Under the pieces are notes generated by a model that was not told where the DNA came from, searched no databases, and worked only from the letters and a program-made list of their open reading frames with translations. From the NCBI GenBank assembly GCA_947493265.1, contig CANLQL010000001.1, positions 620,001 through 684,000 on the forward strand: 64,000 nucleotides of DNA, read 5' to 3'. Of the stretch, positions 46,381 to 55,828 are shown in pieces. The translations under genes were made by a program, and so were the position numbers. The DNA is from an uncultured Litoreibacter sp. Its GTDB lineage: Bacteria; Pseudomonadota; Alphaproteobacteria; Rhodobacterales; Rhodobacteraceae. Each line of letters opens with the position of its first letter. The stretch's first letter is position 1.

Positions 46381-47271
46381 ATGGAGGACCGGCGCGCAGA
46401 TACCCAAGCAAAAGACCGCGCCGTGGTTGCTGGAGAAATTCAGCCGGATTACGTGCCCTATGACAAACGCAATCTGTCCTATGCCAACACGTTTACCAAT
46501 CCTTGGAAAGCCAACACGATCCGGGTGATGGAATGGTGCACCGGCAAGCTGCGCCTGTTGATGCTGGTGCGCAAGTTTGAGCGTGGCGGCGTGCGCTACG
46601 GCCAAGGGTTCTGGGCTGATGCTTTGGGCGTCATGGGCATCGAATTGCAGACCCCGCAGGATCAGATCGAGAATATCCCGGCAACAGGTCCAGTGATCAT
46701 CGTGGCCAACCACCCGCATGGTCTGGTGGATGGCATGGTTCTTGCCGAATTGATCGGGCGGGTGCGCACCGATTACAAGATCCTGACCCGGTCGCTGCTG
46801 ACAGGCGTTGAGGCGATTGACCAATTCATGATCCCGGTGCCATTTCCCCATGAAGAAGATGCCTTGCAGCAAAACCTGGAGATGCGGCGCAAAGCGATGG
46901 AGCATCTGAAAAACGACGGTGTGATCGTGTTGTTCCCATCCGGCGTGGTTGCCACCTCCGAGACGGCGTTCGGGGATGTGGTGGAGGCGGATTGGAACCC
47001 GTTTACAGCAAAGATGATCCACCGGTCCGGTGCAAAGGTCGTGCCGGTGTTCTTCCAAGGCCAGAACTCAAGGTTCTACCAGCTTGCCAATCAGGTTTCT
47101 GCGACTCTGCGGCAGGGGTTGTTGATCTATGAAGTGGCGCATTCGCTTAACAAGCCGCAGGCCCCGATTGTCGGCAAGCCGTTCGAAGACGAAGAGATCA
47201 AAAACTGGGCTGCCAATCCACGCGGGTTCGTGGCTTGGTTGCGCGAACGGACGTTGGCCCTGAAACCCTAG
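46381..47271 (+). CDS. PlsC-type lysophospholipid acyltransferase
   Basis: A 296-residue glycerolipid acyltransferase-like protein. The catalytic block is ANHPHGLVDGMVLAE near residue 115, an HX5D spacing seen in the divergent group of bacterial acyltransferases, and the second motif is LFPSGVV. A strongly basic N-terminus and few hydrophobic segments suggest peripheral membrane association. It begins one base after ptsH and overlaps hbd tail to tail by 4 bases. The acyl acceptor is not known; an ornithine-lipid or hemolysin-type O-acyltransferase role is possible. Confidence 0.78.
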   Translation: MEDRRADTQAKDRAVVAGEIQPDYVPYDKRNLSYANTFTNPWKANTIRVMEWCTGKLRLLMLVRKFERGGVRYGQGFWADALGVMGIELQTPQDQIENIPATGPVIIVANHPHGLVDGMVLAELIGRVRTDYKILTRSLLTGVEAIDQFMIPVPFPHEEDALQQNLEMRRKAMEHLKNDGVIVLFPSGVVATSETAFGDVVEADWNPFTAKMIHRSGAKVVPVFFQGQNSRFYQLANQVSATLRQGLLIYEVAHSLNKPQAPIVGKPFEDEEIKNWAANPRGFVAWLRERTLALKP

Positions 47272-48143
47272 CGGGTCGGTTTCGGCGGATCTTGCGTGTA
47301 ATCGTAGAAGCCACGCTGGGTTTTCCGCCCGAGCCATCCAGCCTCCACATATTTTGTCAAAAGCGGGCAGGGGCGATATTTCGTGTCTGCCAGGCCGTCA
47401 TGCAGCACGTTCATAATCGCCAGACAGGTGTCCAGACCGATGAAATCGGCAAGCTCCAGCGGCCCCATCGGATGGTTCGCGCCCAACCTTAGGGAGCTGT
47501 CGATCGACGACACGGACCCGACGCCTTCGTAAAGGGTGTAAACGGCCTCGTTGATCATCGGCATCAGGATGCGGTTGACGATGAAGCCCGGAAAATCCTC
47601 GGCGCTGGCCCCGGTTTTTTCCAGCTTTTCAACGACAGTTTGGCAAGAATTGTAAGTATCTTCGTCGGTGGCGATGCCGCGGATCAACTCCACCAGTTGC
47701 ATCACGGGCACCGGGTTCATGAAGTGGAACCCCATGAATTTTTCTGGCCGATCCGTGCGCGAAGCGAGTCGCGTGATCGAAATCGACGAAGTGTTCGATG
47801 TCAGGATCGTGTGCGGTCGCAGATGCGGGACCAAATCCTCAAAGATCGCGGTCTTGACGCTTTCACGCTCGGTTGCCGCCTCAATGACCAGATCCGTTTG
47901 GCCAAGGTCGGGCAGTTTTATTGTTGTCTCAATGCGGTTTAGCGTGTCCTGACGGGCCTTTTCGGTGATCTTTTCGCGGCTGACCTGGCGTTCCAGATTG
48001 CTGTCGATCAACAGCATCGCGGTTTCCAACGCTTCGGGCGAGATATCGTTCAGGACCACGTCATAACCTGCAAGCGCCAACACATGCGCGATGCCGTTGC
48101 CCATTTGCCCGGCCCCGATCACGCCAACTTTCTTGATGTCCAT
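47268..48143 (-). CDS. hbd: 3-Hydroxybutyryl-CoA dehydrogenase
   Basis: Interconverts (S)-3-hydroxybutyryl-CoA and acetoacetyl-CoA with NAD. The 291-residue protein has the dinucleotide loop VGVIGAGQMGNGIAHV at residues 6-21, the catalytic HFMNPVPVM histidine near residue 138, and the C-terminal GPLELADFIGLD. The ATG at 48143 gives the family start. It is complementary to the (R)-specific PhaB; both act on acetoacetyl-CoA. PaaH-like use in aromatic degradation is an alternative. Confidence 0.92.
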   Translation of the reverse strand: MDIKKVGVIGAGQMGNGIAHVLALAGYDVVLNDISPEALETAMLLIDSNLERQVSREKITEKARQDTLNRIETTIKLPDLGQTDLVIEAATERESVKTAIFEDLVPHLRPHTILTSNTSSISITRLASRTDRPEKFMGFHFMNPVPVMQLVELIRGIATDEDTYNSCQTVVEKLEKTGASAEDFPGFIVNRILMPMINEAVYTLYEGVGSVSSIDSSLRLGANHPMGPLELADFIGLDTCLAIMNVLHDGLADTKYRPCPLLTKYVEAGWLGRKTQRGFYDYTQDPPKPTR

Positions 48144-48303
48144 GCTTATCCGCCCGCTCAAATCCAATGGGCACACGATAGGCGCTGCGCTGCGGCAGGT
48201 GCAAGGGCTTGCAGCGCGTAAAAGTTACCGAAAATTGCGCGTTTAGGAAAATCGAAATCTCTGAGTCGCTAGAGATATTGAGCGAGTTTTTGGAGGTGGG
48301 ATT

Positions 48304-49125
48304 ATGGCCTACGAACGGATGGGCGAAAGCCCGATAGATTACTATCAGTGCCGCTACGGTAAGTCGAAGCTTCTGTTTCGCGGCCCGAAGAAGGACCTCA
48401 AGAAAGGGTATTATGCCTTTATCGGCGGGTCGGAAACCTTCGGCAAATATGTGGCTGAACCTTTTTCCGAACTGATCGAGGCGAAGGTTGACTGGCCTTG
48501 CGTCAATTTGGGTGCGGTGAACGCTGGTGTGGACGCGTTTGTTGGCGATCCGGCAATTACCGATATTTGCAGCGGTGCAAAGACGACATTTATTCAGGTG
48601 ATGGGTGCGCAAAACCTGTCAAACCGTCTGTATTCCGTGCATCCGCGCCGCAATGACCGGTTCCTCAAATCTTCGGCCATGCTGGAGACGTTGTTTCGCG
48701 AAATCGACTTCACGGAATTTTCCTTCACGCGCCATTTGCTAAGTTCACTGCGGGACTTGTCGCCAGAAAAATTCACGGTTGTAGAAGCCGAATTGCGGGA
48801 AGCCTGGGTCGCCCGCATGAAAGGGTTTGTCACCAGAATTACGGGTCGGACAGTGCTGTTTTGGGTGTCGGAACGCGATCCTGACACTCTGGAAATGTCT
48901 GACGCTTCGCCGTTGGGGTTGGATCCGCTGTTTATCGACCGGGAAATGATCGAAGAAATTCGCCCGTTGGTCACTGAAGTTGTCGAGGTGAAAATCCCGA
49001 AGCCATTGGCAAATTCCGGCGTCTCCGGAATGCAATTTCCGCCGATGGAGCAGGGGGTCGCAGAAGAAATGTACGGACCGGACGTGCACAAATTTATTGC
49101 CGAAAGGCTGCAAGCGGCGGTTTGA
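48304..49125 (+). CDS. DUF6473 family protein
   Basis: A 273-residue cytoplasmic-looking protein that I recognise as a roseobacter-type family (DUF6473) with no known function. The N-terminal part holds GYYAFIGGSETFGKYV and CVNLGAVNAGVDAF, reminiscent of a SGNH-like strand-loop, but no Ser-Asp-His triad can be assigned by eye. A good GGAGGTGGG ribosome site precedes the ATG. It lies alone on the plus strand between hbd and etfA. Confidence 0.65.
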   Translation: MAYERMGESPIDYYQCRYGKSKLLFRGPKKDLKKGYYAFIGGSETFGKYVAEPFSELIEAKVDWPCVNLGAVNAGVDAFVGDPAITDICSGAKTTFIQVMGAQNLSNRLYSVHPRRNDRFLKSSAMLETLFREIDFTEFSFTRHLLSSLRDLSPEKFTVVEAELREAWVARMKGFVTRITGRTVLFWVSERDPDTLEMSDASPLGLDPLFIDREMIEEIRPLVTEVVEVKIPKPLANSGVSGMQFPPMEQGVAEEMYGPDVHKFIAERLQAAV

Positions 49126-49134
49126 CATAAAAAA

Positions 49135-49161
49135 GGCGCGCCCGAAAAGCTCCGGCGCGCC
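49135..49161. terminator. Terminator between DUF6473 and etfA
   Basis: Two copies of the self-complementary GGCGCGCC (49135-49142 and 49154-49161) form a hairpin. On the minus strand the stem is followed by six T residues, a good terminator for etfA-etfB. On the plus strand it follows the DUF6473 stop by 9 bases but has no T run. Confidence 0.75.
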
Positions 49162-49183
49162 CTGTGATTTTCTGTACGGCTGA

Positions 49184-50110
49184 TTACAGCGCGTCGATCA
49201 AGGCTGGGACCGCGTCGAAGAGGTCTGCAACTAGGCCATAGTCCGCAACTTGGAAGATCGGTGCTTCTTCGTCCTTGTTGATCGCTACGATGACCTTGGA
49301 GTCTTTCATCCCGGCCAAGTGTTGGATCGCCCCGGAAATACCGACAGCGACATACAAATCAGGTGCCACAACCTTACCGGTTTGGCCAACTTGCCAGTCA
49401 TTTGGCGCATAGCCGGAATCGACCGCGGCGCGGGATGCACCGACAGCTGCCCCCAGCTTGTCTGCCAGTTTTTCGATCAGCGCGAAGTCGTCTTCTGAGC
49501 CGACACCGCGACCACCAGACACAACGATGCCAGCGGATGTCAGTTCTGGACGATCAGATTCTGCAACCTTGTCTTCGACCCATTCGGAAAGGCCAGGATC
49601 TGCAGCTGCCGAGATTTTCTCAACCGACGCAGATCCGCCTTCGCCAGCAGCGTCAAAATTCGCTGTCCGAACCGTGAGGACTTTCTTGCCGTCACCGGTT
49701 TGAACGGTCTGGATCGCGTTGCCCGCATAGATCGGACGCTCAAAAGTTGATCCATCGACCACGGCTGTGATGTCGGAGATGACCATCGCATCCAGCAACG
49801 CGGCAACGCGCGGCAGGATGTTTTTCGCTGTCGCTGTCGCTGGTGCAACGATATGCTCATAGTCGCCCGCCAAGGAAACGATCAGGTCAGAAACAGGTTC
49901 CGCCAAATCATTGCCGTAAGCCGCGTCATCTGCGCAAAGCACTTTGGAAACACCGTCCAATTTCGCGGCCGCATCTGCGGCCCCGCCACAAGCTGCGCTG
50001 GCGCACAGGACAGTGATATCACCCAGCGGTTTTGCCGCTGTGACCGCTTTTGCGGTTGCATCAACGGCCAGCTCGCTGCCGTTCACTTCTGCCAGTACAA
50101 GAACAGCCAT
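49184..50110 (-). CDS. etfA: Electron transfer flavoprotein alpha subunit
   Basis: With EtfB accepts electrons from acyl-CoA and related dehydrogenases and gives them to ETF-QO. The 308-residue protein shows the C-terminal FAD region [39 protein letters not shown] and [16 protein letters not shown]. Start and etfB stop overlap by one base. The ETF-QO gene lies at 8-9.7 kb. Confidence 0.95.
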   Translation of the reverse strand: MAVLVLAEVNGSELAVDATAKAVTAAKPLGDITVLCASAACGGAADAAAKLDGVSKVLCADDAAYGNDLAEPVSDLIVSLAGDYEHIVAPATATAKNILPRVAALLDAMVISDITAVVDGSTFERPIYAGNAIQTVQTGDGKKVLTVRTANFDAAGEGGSASVEKISAAADPGLSEWVEDKVAESDRPELTSAGIVVSGGRGVGSEDDFALIEKLADKLGAAVGASRAAVDSGYAPNDWQVGQTGKVVAPDLYVAVGISGAIQHLAGMKDSKVIVAINKDEEAPIFQVADYGLVADLFDAVPALIDAL

Positions 50111-50871
50111 CAGAGGACCCCCGCTTCGTCTTTGAGTTTCGCCACAAGCTCATCCACCGATCCGACTTTAACGCCTGCTTTGCGGCTTTCCGGTTCTGTG
50201 GTTTTGACAACAGTCAGACGCGGTGAGACGTCGACGCCGTAATCTGCCGGTGTTTTCTCATCCAGAGGCTTCTTTTTCGCCTTCATGATGTTTGGCAGGG
50301 ACGCGTAGCGCGGCTCGTTCAGGCGCAGGTCAACCGTAACAACAGTTGGCATGTTCACCTTGATTGTCTGCAGACCGCCATCGACTTCGCGGGTCACAAC
50401 GGCTTTGTCGCCGTCGATGTCCAGCTCGGACGCGAATGTGGCCTGGCTCCAGCCCAGAAGGGCGGACAGCATCTGGCCGGTCGCGTTCATGTCATTGTCG
50501 ATGGCTTGCTTGCCGCACAAAACGATGCCCGGCTGTTCTTCATCAACAACACCTTTGAGCAGTTTGGCGACGGTCAGCGGCTCAAGATCGGTATGCACGT
50601 CGTCGGCTGCAACGATCAGGATGGCCCGGTCGGCCCCCATCGCAAGCGCTGTACGCAATGTTTCCTGAGACTGTTTCACACCGATGGAAACCGCGACCAC
50701 TTCTTCAGCTTTGCCGGCTTCTTTCAAACGGATCGCTTCTTCAACAGCGATCTCATCGAACGGGTTCATGGACATTTTCACGTTGGCCAGATCGACGCCG
50801 CTACCATCCGCTTTTACGCGGACTTTCACGTTATAGTCGATGACACGTTTGACCGGTACGAGGACCTTCAT
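50110..50871 (-). CDS. etfB: Electron transfer flavoprotein beta subunit
   Basis: Binds AMP and forms the ETF heterodimer with EtfA. The 253-residue protein begins [19 protein letters not shown] and has the family signatures [17 protein letters not shown] and [23 protein letters not shown]. It is first in the etfB-etfA operon. The start is placed at the ATG at 50871. The 163-base upstream region contains an inverted repeat that may be regulatory. Confidence 0.95.
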   Translation of the reverse strand: MKVLVPVKRVIDYNVKVRVKADGSGVDLANVKMSMNPFDEIAVEEAIRLKEAGKAEEVVAVSIGVKQSQETLRTALAMGADRAILIVAADDVHTDLEPLTVAKLLKGVVDEEQPGIVLCGKQAIDNDMNATGQMLSALLGWSQATFASELDIDGDKAVVTREVDGGLQTIKVNMPTVVTVDLRLNEPRYASLPNIMKAKKKPLDEKTPADYGVDVSPRLTVVKTTEPESRKAGVKVGSVDELVAKLKDEAGVL

Positions 50872-50991
50872 CTGCGGTATCTCCCAAAAGTTAACGCCGA
50901 AACGGCGTCCTGATATCATGCGAAGGGCTTAGCTGAGCGTGGCCCTGAAAAATAGTTCAAAATCGACGCAGCCGTCCGATATGACGTCGCG

Positions 50992-51022
50992 TTCGTGAAA
51001 TTTTCACAGATTTTTTCACGAA
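50992..51022. promoter_or_regulatory. Inverted repeat upstream of etfBA
   Basis: TTCGTGAAA (50992-51000) is repeated inverted as TTTCACGAA (51014-51022). Nested inside is GTGAAA-T-TTTCAC (50995-51007), so three TTTCAC-like half-sites occur within 31 bases. It sits about 120-150 bases before etfB and just after the adenosyltransferase stop. It looks like an operator; no known regulator can be named. Confidence 0.5.
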
Positions 51023-51034
51023 ATACTAGGTGGG

Positions 51035-51610
51035 TTATTCCCGGTTTGCGCCCGGCACCCACAGAACGTCGTCTTTTCCGTCATTATTGGCAATTCGGGA
51101 GGCAACGAAAAACCAATCTGACAACCGGTTCAAGTATTTCACGGCTGATGGGTTCACTGATTCTTCTCCGCTAAGCTCCACGGCCAGTCTTTCTGCCCGG
51201 CGGGACACTGTCCGGCACAGGTGCAGATGTGCAGCCAGTGCAGATCCGCCCGGCAAGACGAAAGACCGGAGAGGTTCCAGCGCGTCGTTCATGGCGTCGA
51301 TTTCTGTCTCCAGACGCTCAACCTGGGTGGGTGTCATCCGCAACGGGGGATATTCAGCGTCGGCATCTTTTTCCATGTCGGGTCGGCACATATCGGCCCC
51401 AAGGTCGAAAAGGTCGTTCTGGATCGCTGCAAGATGGGCATCCATTTCACCCGTTGCGTGAAGGCGGGCAAGGCCGACGGTCGCGTTGGTTTCGTCAACC
51501 GTGCCATAGGCCGTGACCCGGGCGGAATGTTTGGCAACGCGGGTGCCATTGCCCAATGCGGTTTCGCCCGCATCGCCAGTTCGCGTATAAATCTTATTTA
51601 GAACAACCAT
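51035..51610 (-). CDS. Cob(I)alamin adenosyltransferase, PduO type
   Basis: Makes adenosylcobalamin from cob(I)alamin and ATP. The 191-residue protein has the PduO signature TRTGDAGETALGNG near residues 8-21, AYGTVDETNATVG, and CRTVSRRAERLAV with VKYLNRLSDWFF in the C-terminal helices. Adenosylcobalamin is the cofactor of ethylmalonyl-CoA and methylmalonyl-CoA mutases, which links it to mcd and mcl1. It begins directly before the stop of the twin-TM gene on the same strand. Confidence 0.9.
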   Translation of the reverse strand: MVVLNKIYTRTGDAGETALGNGTRVAKHSARVTAYGTVDETNATVGLARLHATGEMDAHLAAIQNDLFDLGADMCRPDMEKDADAEYPPLRMTPTQVERLETEIDAMNDALEPLRSFVLPGGSALAAHLHLCRTVSRRAERLAVELSGEESVNPSAVKYLNRLSDWFFVASRIANNDGKDDVLWVPGANRE

Positions 51611-51820
51611 TTAGGCACCCCATACTCGGCGGACAAAGACAAATAGCAGGATCAGCAAGACAGCGACAAACTGCGCCCCAATCCGGTAGCGCATAATCTT
51701 GTTGGCGTGTTTTCGATTGAAATCGCCGCCTTTTGCAAAGCCGCCTATGCCAATCAACAGAATGATCAGAACGGCAATACAAGCGATTGCAACAACGATA
51801 AAGAGCGGGTCATTGGCCAT
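51611..51820 (-). CDS. Twin-transmembrane HIG1-like small protein
   Basis: A 69-residue membrane protein with two helices (about 5-25 and 48-66) separated by a polar loop GGDFNRKHANKIMRYRIGAQ. This layout is that of the alphaproteobacterial twin-transmembrane family, related to HIG1/Rcf1-type proteins that associate with respiratory complexes in mitochondria. Function here is unproven. It is immediately followed by the adenosyltransferase gene, no spacer, so both are co-translated. Confidence 0.75.
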   Translation of the reverse strand: MANDPLFIVVAIACIAVLIILLIGIGGFAKGGDFNRKHANKIMRYRIGAQFVAVLLILLFVFVRRVWGA

Positions 51821-51893
51821 TATGTGGTCTCACGTTTTTCCGTTGCTTTTGCATCTAGCGGCCTGTCGCAGAAAAGCGAACCGAAAATTCGCG

Positions 51894-52724
51894 TCAGGCT
51901 TTCGACAGCACCCAATCCAATGCGCGGGTCGGAAGAATTCTGCGCAAAAACCCCATCATGTAGGTCGGCTTGGTCACATAATAACGCGGCTTCGGGTTTG
52001 GATGTTCCAAGGCATGGATGATTTTCTTCGAACAGGCGCTGGCGGGCAGCTCGAACGTGTCGGGCCCGGAGCTTTCATAAAGCCGCTTGATCAGCCGGTT
52101 TTCATAGTCGGCGGCGCGTTGCGATGATTTCCAATCGATCCATTTTTCGAAATGCGGGATGGAGTTTTCGCGGATTTTTGAGGTGATCGGACCGGGTTCC
52201 AGCAGAATCAGTTTGATATCGGTGCCGCGCATCTCAACCCGCATTGTGTCTGTCAGACCTTCCAGTGCGAATTTTGTCGAGTTATACGCCCCGCGCCACG
52301 GCAGCGTGACAAATCCGAGAACTGATGAGCAATTGATGATCCGACCGTGGCCTTGGGACTGCATGGCAGGAAGGACCGCGCGGGTCAGCGTGTGGTATCC
52401 GAAGAAATTGGTTTCAAAGATTTCGCGCAGCGCGTCTGTCGGCAAGTCCTGCACCAGACCTGGGGTGCCGTATGCGCCGTTGTTAAACAAAGCATCAAGC
52501 GTGCCGCCCGTGCGGTCCAGGCAGGTTTGCACCGCGGCGTCGATCGTGTCGGGTTTCGTGTAGTCCAACACGAAACTGTCCAACCCTTCTTCGCGCAGAC
52601 GCACGCAATCGGCTTCCTTGCGGCAGGTTGCAAAGACCTGCCAGCCACGGCTTTTCAGCGCGTGCGCAGCGTCATAGCCGATGCCGGAGGAGCATCCGGT
52701 GATGAGAATAGATTTGGGTTGCAT
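51894..52724 (-). CDS. Short-chain dehydrogenase/reductase
   Basis: A 276-residue classical SDR. The N-terminal ITGCSSGIGYDAA is the cofactor loop, FNNGAYG stands where NNAG is usual, and the catalytic Ser, Tyr and Lys appear in NCSSVLGF and YNSTKFALEG. A long C-terminal segment resembles the 11-beta/17-beta HSD-like group. The substrate is unknown. No operon partner on either side is evident. Confidence 0.82.
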   Translation of the reverse strand: MQPKSILITGCSSGIGYDAAHALKSRGWQVFATCRKEADCVRLREEGLDSFVLDYTKPDTIDAAVQTCLDRTGGTLDALFNNGAYGTPGLVQDLPTDALREIFETNFFGYHTLTRAVLPAMQSQGHGRIINCSSVLGFVTLPWRGAYNSTKFALEGLTDTMRVEMRGTDIKLILLEPGPITSKIRENSIPHFEKWIDWKSSQRAADYENRLIKRLYESSGPDTFELPASACSKKIIHALEHPNPKPRYYVTKPTYMMGFLRRILPTRALDWVLSKA

Positions 52725-52780
52725 GTTTTCCTCCGCGTTGGCTGTTGTTTAGGACAGCCACGCGGGGAAAGGTAGTGTGA

Positions 52781-53362
52781 TCAGCTTTCGGCCAAAAAGC
52801 GGGAGGCGATGAAGCCGCGTAAGTTGCTGTCCTCGACAGAGATTTTTGACCAGCCGTTGCCCAGATCATCCACCAGTACTGCCTCTGTTCCGCGTTTCAA
52901 GGATCCAAGGATGCTGTGTCCGGTTGAAGGACCAGCCCGCAGGTTTACGGATCGGGCTGTGACCGTGACGGTGGGTTTCTCGGGCGCTGTTTCGACGCTT
53001 GCTTCGGGCAGCACGATGTCGACCTCAGGTGTGCGCGCCGGTGTGCGCATCGGTGCAATAAACGAGATATCGCGCATCACAACTTCCGGACGCTTTGATT
53101 TGGTGGGTGCGTCCAGCGACGTTTCAGTGATCGCAACAGGTTGCGGGGACACGTCCTGCGCAGGTGTTGCGGCGTCATTTGGATCGAATGCAGCTTGGAT
53201 AACTTCAGGGCGCGGTGCGGGCTTTACGATTGACGCCAAGACGACTTCGGGGGTTTCAGCCACGATTTCGGCTTGCTCCACGTTCTCGGCCTTTTCAGCC
53301 GGGCCCACAAGAAGCGCCAAGCCGTACATCGCCGCGCATAAACAAAATACCATTTTCCACAT
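52781..53362 (-). CDS. Exported SH3-domain protein
   Basis: A 193-residue protein with an N-terminal hydrophobic signal or anchor (about 3-18), a low-complexity middle rich in Pro, Val and Thr, and a C-terminal bacterial SH3 domain (about 125-190) with VTARSVNLRAGPSTGHSILGSL and WSKISVEDSNLRGFI. SH3b domains often bind peptidoglycan, so an envelope role is likely. GGGAG precedes the ATG at 53362. Divergent from parC. Confidence 0.8.
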   Translation of the reverse strand: MWKMVFCLCAAMYGLALLVGPAEKAENVEQAEIVAETPEVVLASIVKPAPRPEVIQAAFDPNDAATPAQDVSPQPVAITETSLDAPTKSKRPEVVMRDISFIAPMRTPARTPEVDIVLPEASVETAPEKPTVTVTARSVNLRAGPSTGHSILGSLKRGTEAVLVDDLGNGWSKISVEDSNLRGFIASRFLAES

Positions 53363-53498
53363 AATCTCGACTCCCAGGTTGCGGAAATACAACTACCGGG
53401 TGTGGCCTTTGGTTCCACGGGGAAAGAAATTTGACTTATCCCCGCTCAAGTCGCGGTGACCGCTGGACCTGACGATTGCGCTTGGGTACACACGATCT

Positions 53499-55805
53499 AT
53501 GAGCAGCGAAACAGACGACCCCAAGATAGGGTCGCACGATCTGGCAGAACCTTTGCGCCGCGCCATTGGCGAGCGGTACCTGACCTATGCGCTGTCGACG
53601 ATTATGCACCGGGCGTTGCCGGATGCGCGTGACGGCCTGAAACCTGTTCATCGGCGGATACTTTACGCAATGCGGGAACTTCGGCTGTCTGCAACCGGTG
53701 GTTTCCGCAAATCGGCGAAGATTTCCGGCGACGTGATGGGCAATTACCACCCGCATGGGGACGCCGCGATTTACGACGCGATGGCGCGCCTGGCGCAGGA
53801 TTTCAACGTCCGCTATCCGCTGGTCGATGGCCAAGGGAATTTCGGCAATATCGACGGCGATAACCCGGCGGCTGCACGCTACACGGAAGCGCGAATGACC
53901 GAAGCGGCTGAAGCGCTGTTGGAAGGTCTGAACGAAAACGCGGTGGATTACCGCGACAATTACGATGGCACGCTGACGGAACCTGTGGTGCTGCCCGCGA
54001 CCTTCCCAAATCTGTTGGCCAACGGATCGTCCGGGATCGCTGTGGGGATGGCCACCAACATCCCACCGCACAATATTGAAGAGCTGTGCAATGCCTGCAT
54101 CCACCTGATCAAGGCCCCGAATGCGCGCGATGAAACTTTGCTGGAATATGTGCCCGGGCCGGACTTCCCGACGGGTGGCACGATTGTTGAACCTGCCGAG
54201 AATATCGCTGAAGCCTATCGCACAGGGCGCGGGTCGTTTCGCCTGCGGGCCAACTGGTCGGTCGAAGATCTGGGACGGGGGCAGTGGCAGGTCGTCGTCA
54301 CGGAGATCCCGTACCAGGTGCAGAAGTCGAAGCTGATTGAAAAGATCGCCGACCTGATCCAGACCAAGAAGATACCTATTCTGGCTGATATTCGCGACGA
54401 AAGTGCCGAAGATATCCGCGTGGTGCTGGAGCCGCGCTCAAAGAATGTCGATCCGGAAGTGCTGATGGGCATGATGTTCCGCAACTCCGATCTGGAGGTG
54501 CGGTTCTCGCTGAATATGAACGTGCTGATTGACGGGCTCACACCGAAAGTGTGTTCGCTGAAGGAAGTCTTGCGCGCGTTTCTGGATCACCGTCAGGATG
54601 TATTGCTGCGCCGGTCGCAGCATCGGCTGGAAAAAATCGATCACCGCTTGGAAGTGTTGGAAGGCTTCATTGTCGCGTTCCTGAACCTTGACCGTGTGAT
54701 CGACATCATCCGCTATGATGACGACCCGAAACAGGCGCTGATGTTTGAGGATTGGGGCAAGGAACATCCGCGTGCAATGTCGGAGGCGGATTATAAACCG
54801 CCGATGCCCTCAGACGATCCGTCCCTGACCGAAGTTCAGGTCGATGCGATTTTGAACATGCGCCTGCGGTCGTTGCGGCGTCTGGAAGAGCTTGAACTGA
54901 AGCAGGAACGCGATGACCTGATGATCGAACGCGCCGCTTTGGAGGATCTTCTGGAAGATGAGGGCCTGCAGTGGAAAACCATCGCGGATCAGCTGCGCGA
55001 GACCCGCAAGAAGTTCGGTAAGGATTATGAGGGCGGCGCGCGGCGCACGCTTTTCGCAGAAGCCACAGAAGTGGAAGAGGTCCCGCTTGAAGCGATGATC
55101 GACCGCGAACCGATCACGGTCGTCTGCTCCCAAATGGGCTGGGTGCGGGCGATGACAGGCCATATTGATCTGACGCGCGAGCTGAAATTCAAGGACGGCG
55201 ACGGGCCGCGGTTCATCTTTCATGCGGAAACGACTGACAGGCTGCTGGTCTTTGGCTCAAACGGGCGGTTTTACACGGTCTCTGCGTCGAACCTGCCAGG
55301 TGGGCGCGGCATGGGGGAACCTCTGCGCTTGATGGTCGATCTGCCCAATGAGGCGGAGATTGTGGACATGTTCATCCATGATTCTACGCGTAAACTGTTG
55401 GTTGCCTCCACGGCGGGGGACGGATTTATCGTCGCAGAACAAGAAGTCGCGGCCCAAACCCGCGCGGGCAAGCAGGTATTGAACGTGCGCGGCGATACGA
55501 AAGCCGTATTGTGCAAACCGGCGGATGGCGATCACGTTGCGGTCGTCGGCGAGAACCGCAAAGTGCTGGTTTTCCCACGTGATGAGCTTCCCGAGATGGG
55601 CCGTGGTAAAGGTGTTCGGCTGCAGAAATACAAAGATGGTGGTCTGTCCGATGCACGTTTGTTCACGCTGGCCGAAGGGCTAAGCTGGACTGATCCGGCA
55701 GGTCGGACCCGCACCGAAACAGAGCTTGTCGAGTGGATCGGCAAACGTGCCAGCGCCGGGCGTATGGCCCCGCGTGGCTTCCCAAGAGACAATAAATTTA
55801 CCTGA
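53499..55805 (+). CDS. parC: DNA topoisomerase IV subunit A
   Basis: Decatenates daughter chromosomes with ParE. The 768-residue protein has the quinolone-region [12 protein letters not shown] and the cleaving Tyr128 in [10 protein letters not shown], with a C-terminal domain of GyrA-like blades ([42 protein letters not shown]). At this length and with EVALE-type linkers it fits ParC rather than the longer GyrA. parE is not in the window. The DUF6778 gene follows 23 bases later. Confidence 0.9.
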   Translation: MSSETDDPKIGSHDLAEPLRRAIGERYLTYALSTIMHRALPDARDGLKPVHRRILYAMRELRLSATGGFRKSAKISGDVMGNYHPHGDAAIYDAMARLAQDFNVRYPLVDGQGNFGNIDGDNPAAARYTEARMTEAAEALLEGLNENAVDYRDNYDGTLTEPVVLPATFPNLLANGSSGIAVGMATNIPPHNIEELCNACIHLIKAPNARDETLLEYVPGPDFPTGGTIVEPAENIAEAYRTGRGSFRLRANWSVEDLGRGQWQVVVTEIPYQVQKSKLIEKIADLIQTKKIPILADIRDESAEDIRVVLEPRSKNVDPEVLMGMMFRNSDLEVRFSLNMNVLIDGLTPKVCSLKEVLRAFLDHRQDVLLRRSQHRLEKIDHRLEVLEGFIVAFLNLDRVIDIIRYDDDPKQALMFEDWGKEHPRAMSEADYKPPMPSDDPSLTEVQVDAILNMRLRSLRRLEELELKQERDDLMIERAALEDLLEDEGLQWKTIADQLRETRKKFGKDYEGGARRTLFAEATEVEEVPLEAMIDREPITVVCSQMGWVRAMTGHIDLTRELKFKDGDGPRFIFHAETTDRLLVFGSNGRFYTVSASNLPGGRGMGEPLRLMVDLPNEAEIVDMFIHDSTRKLLVASTAGDGFIVAEQEVAAQTRAGKQVLNVRGDTKAVLCKPADGDHVAVVGENRKVLVFPRDELPEMGRGKGVRLQKYKDGGLSDARLFTLAEGLSWTDPAGRTRTETELVEWIGKRASAGRMAPRGFPRDNKFT

Positions 55806-55828
55806 GATCAGAGTAGAGGCGTCGTACC

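Noticed and set aside
46381-47271. Acyltransferase HX5D spacing as a sign of inactivity
   Set aside because: The same NHP-x-G-x-x-D spacing is usual in the divergent bacterial acyltransferase group, so it does not indicate loss of function.
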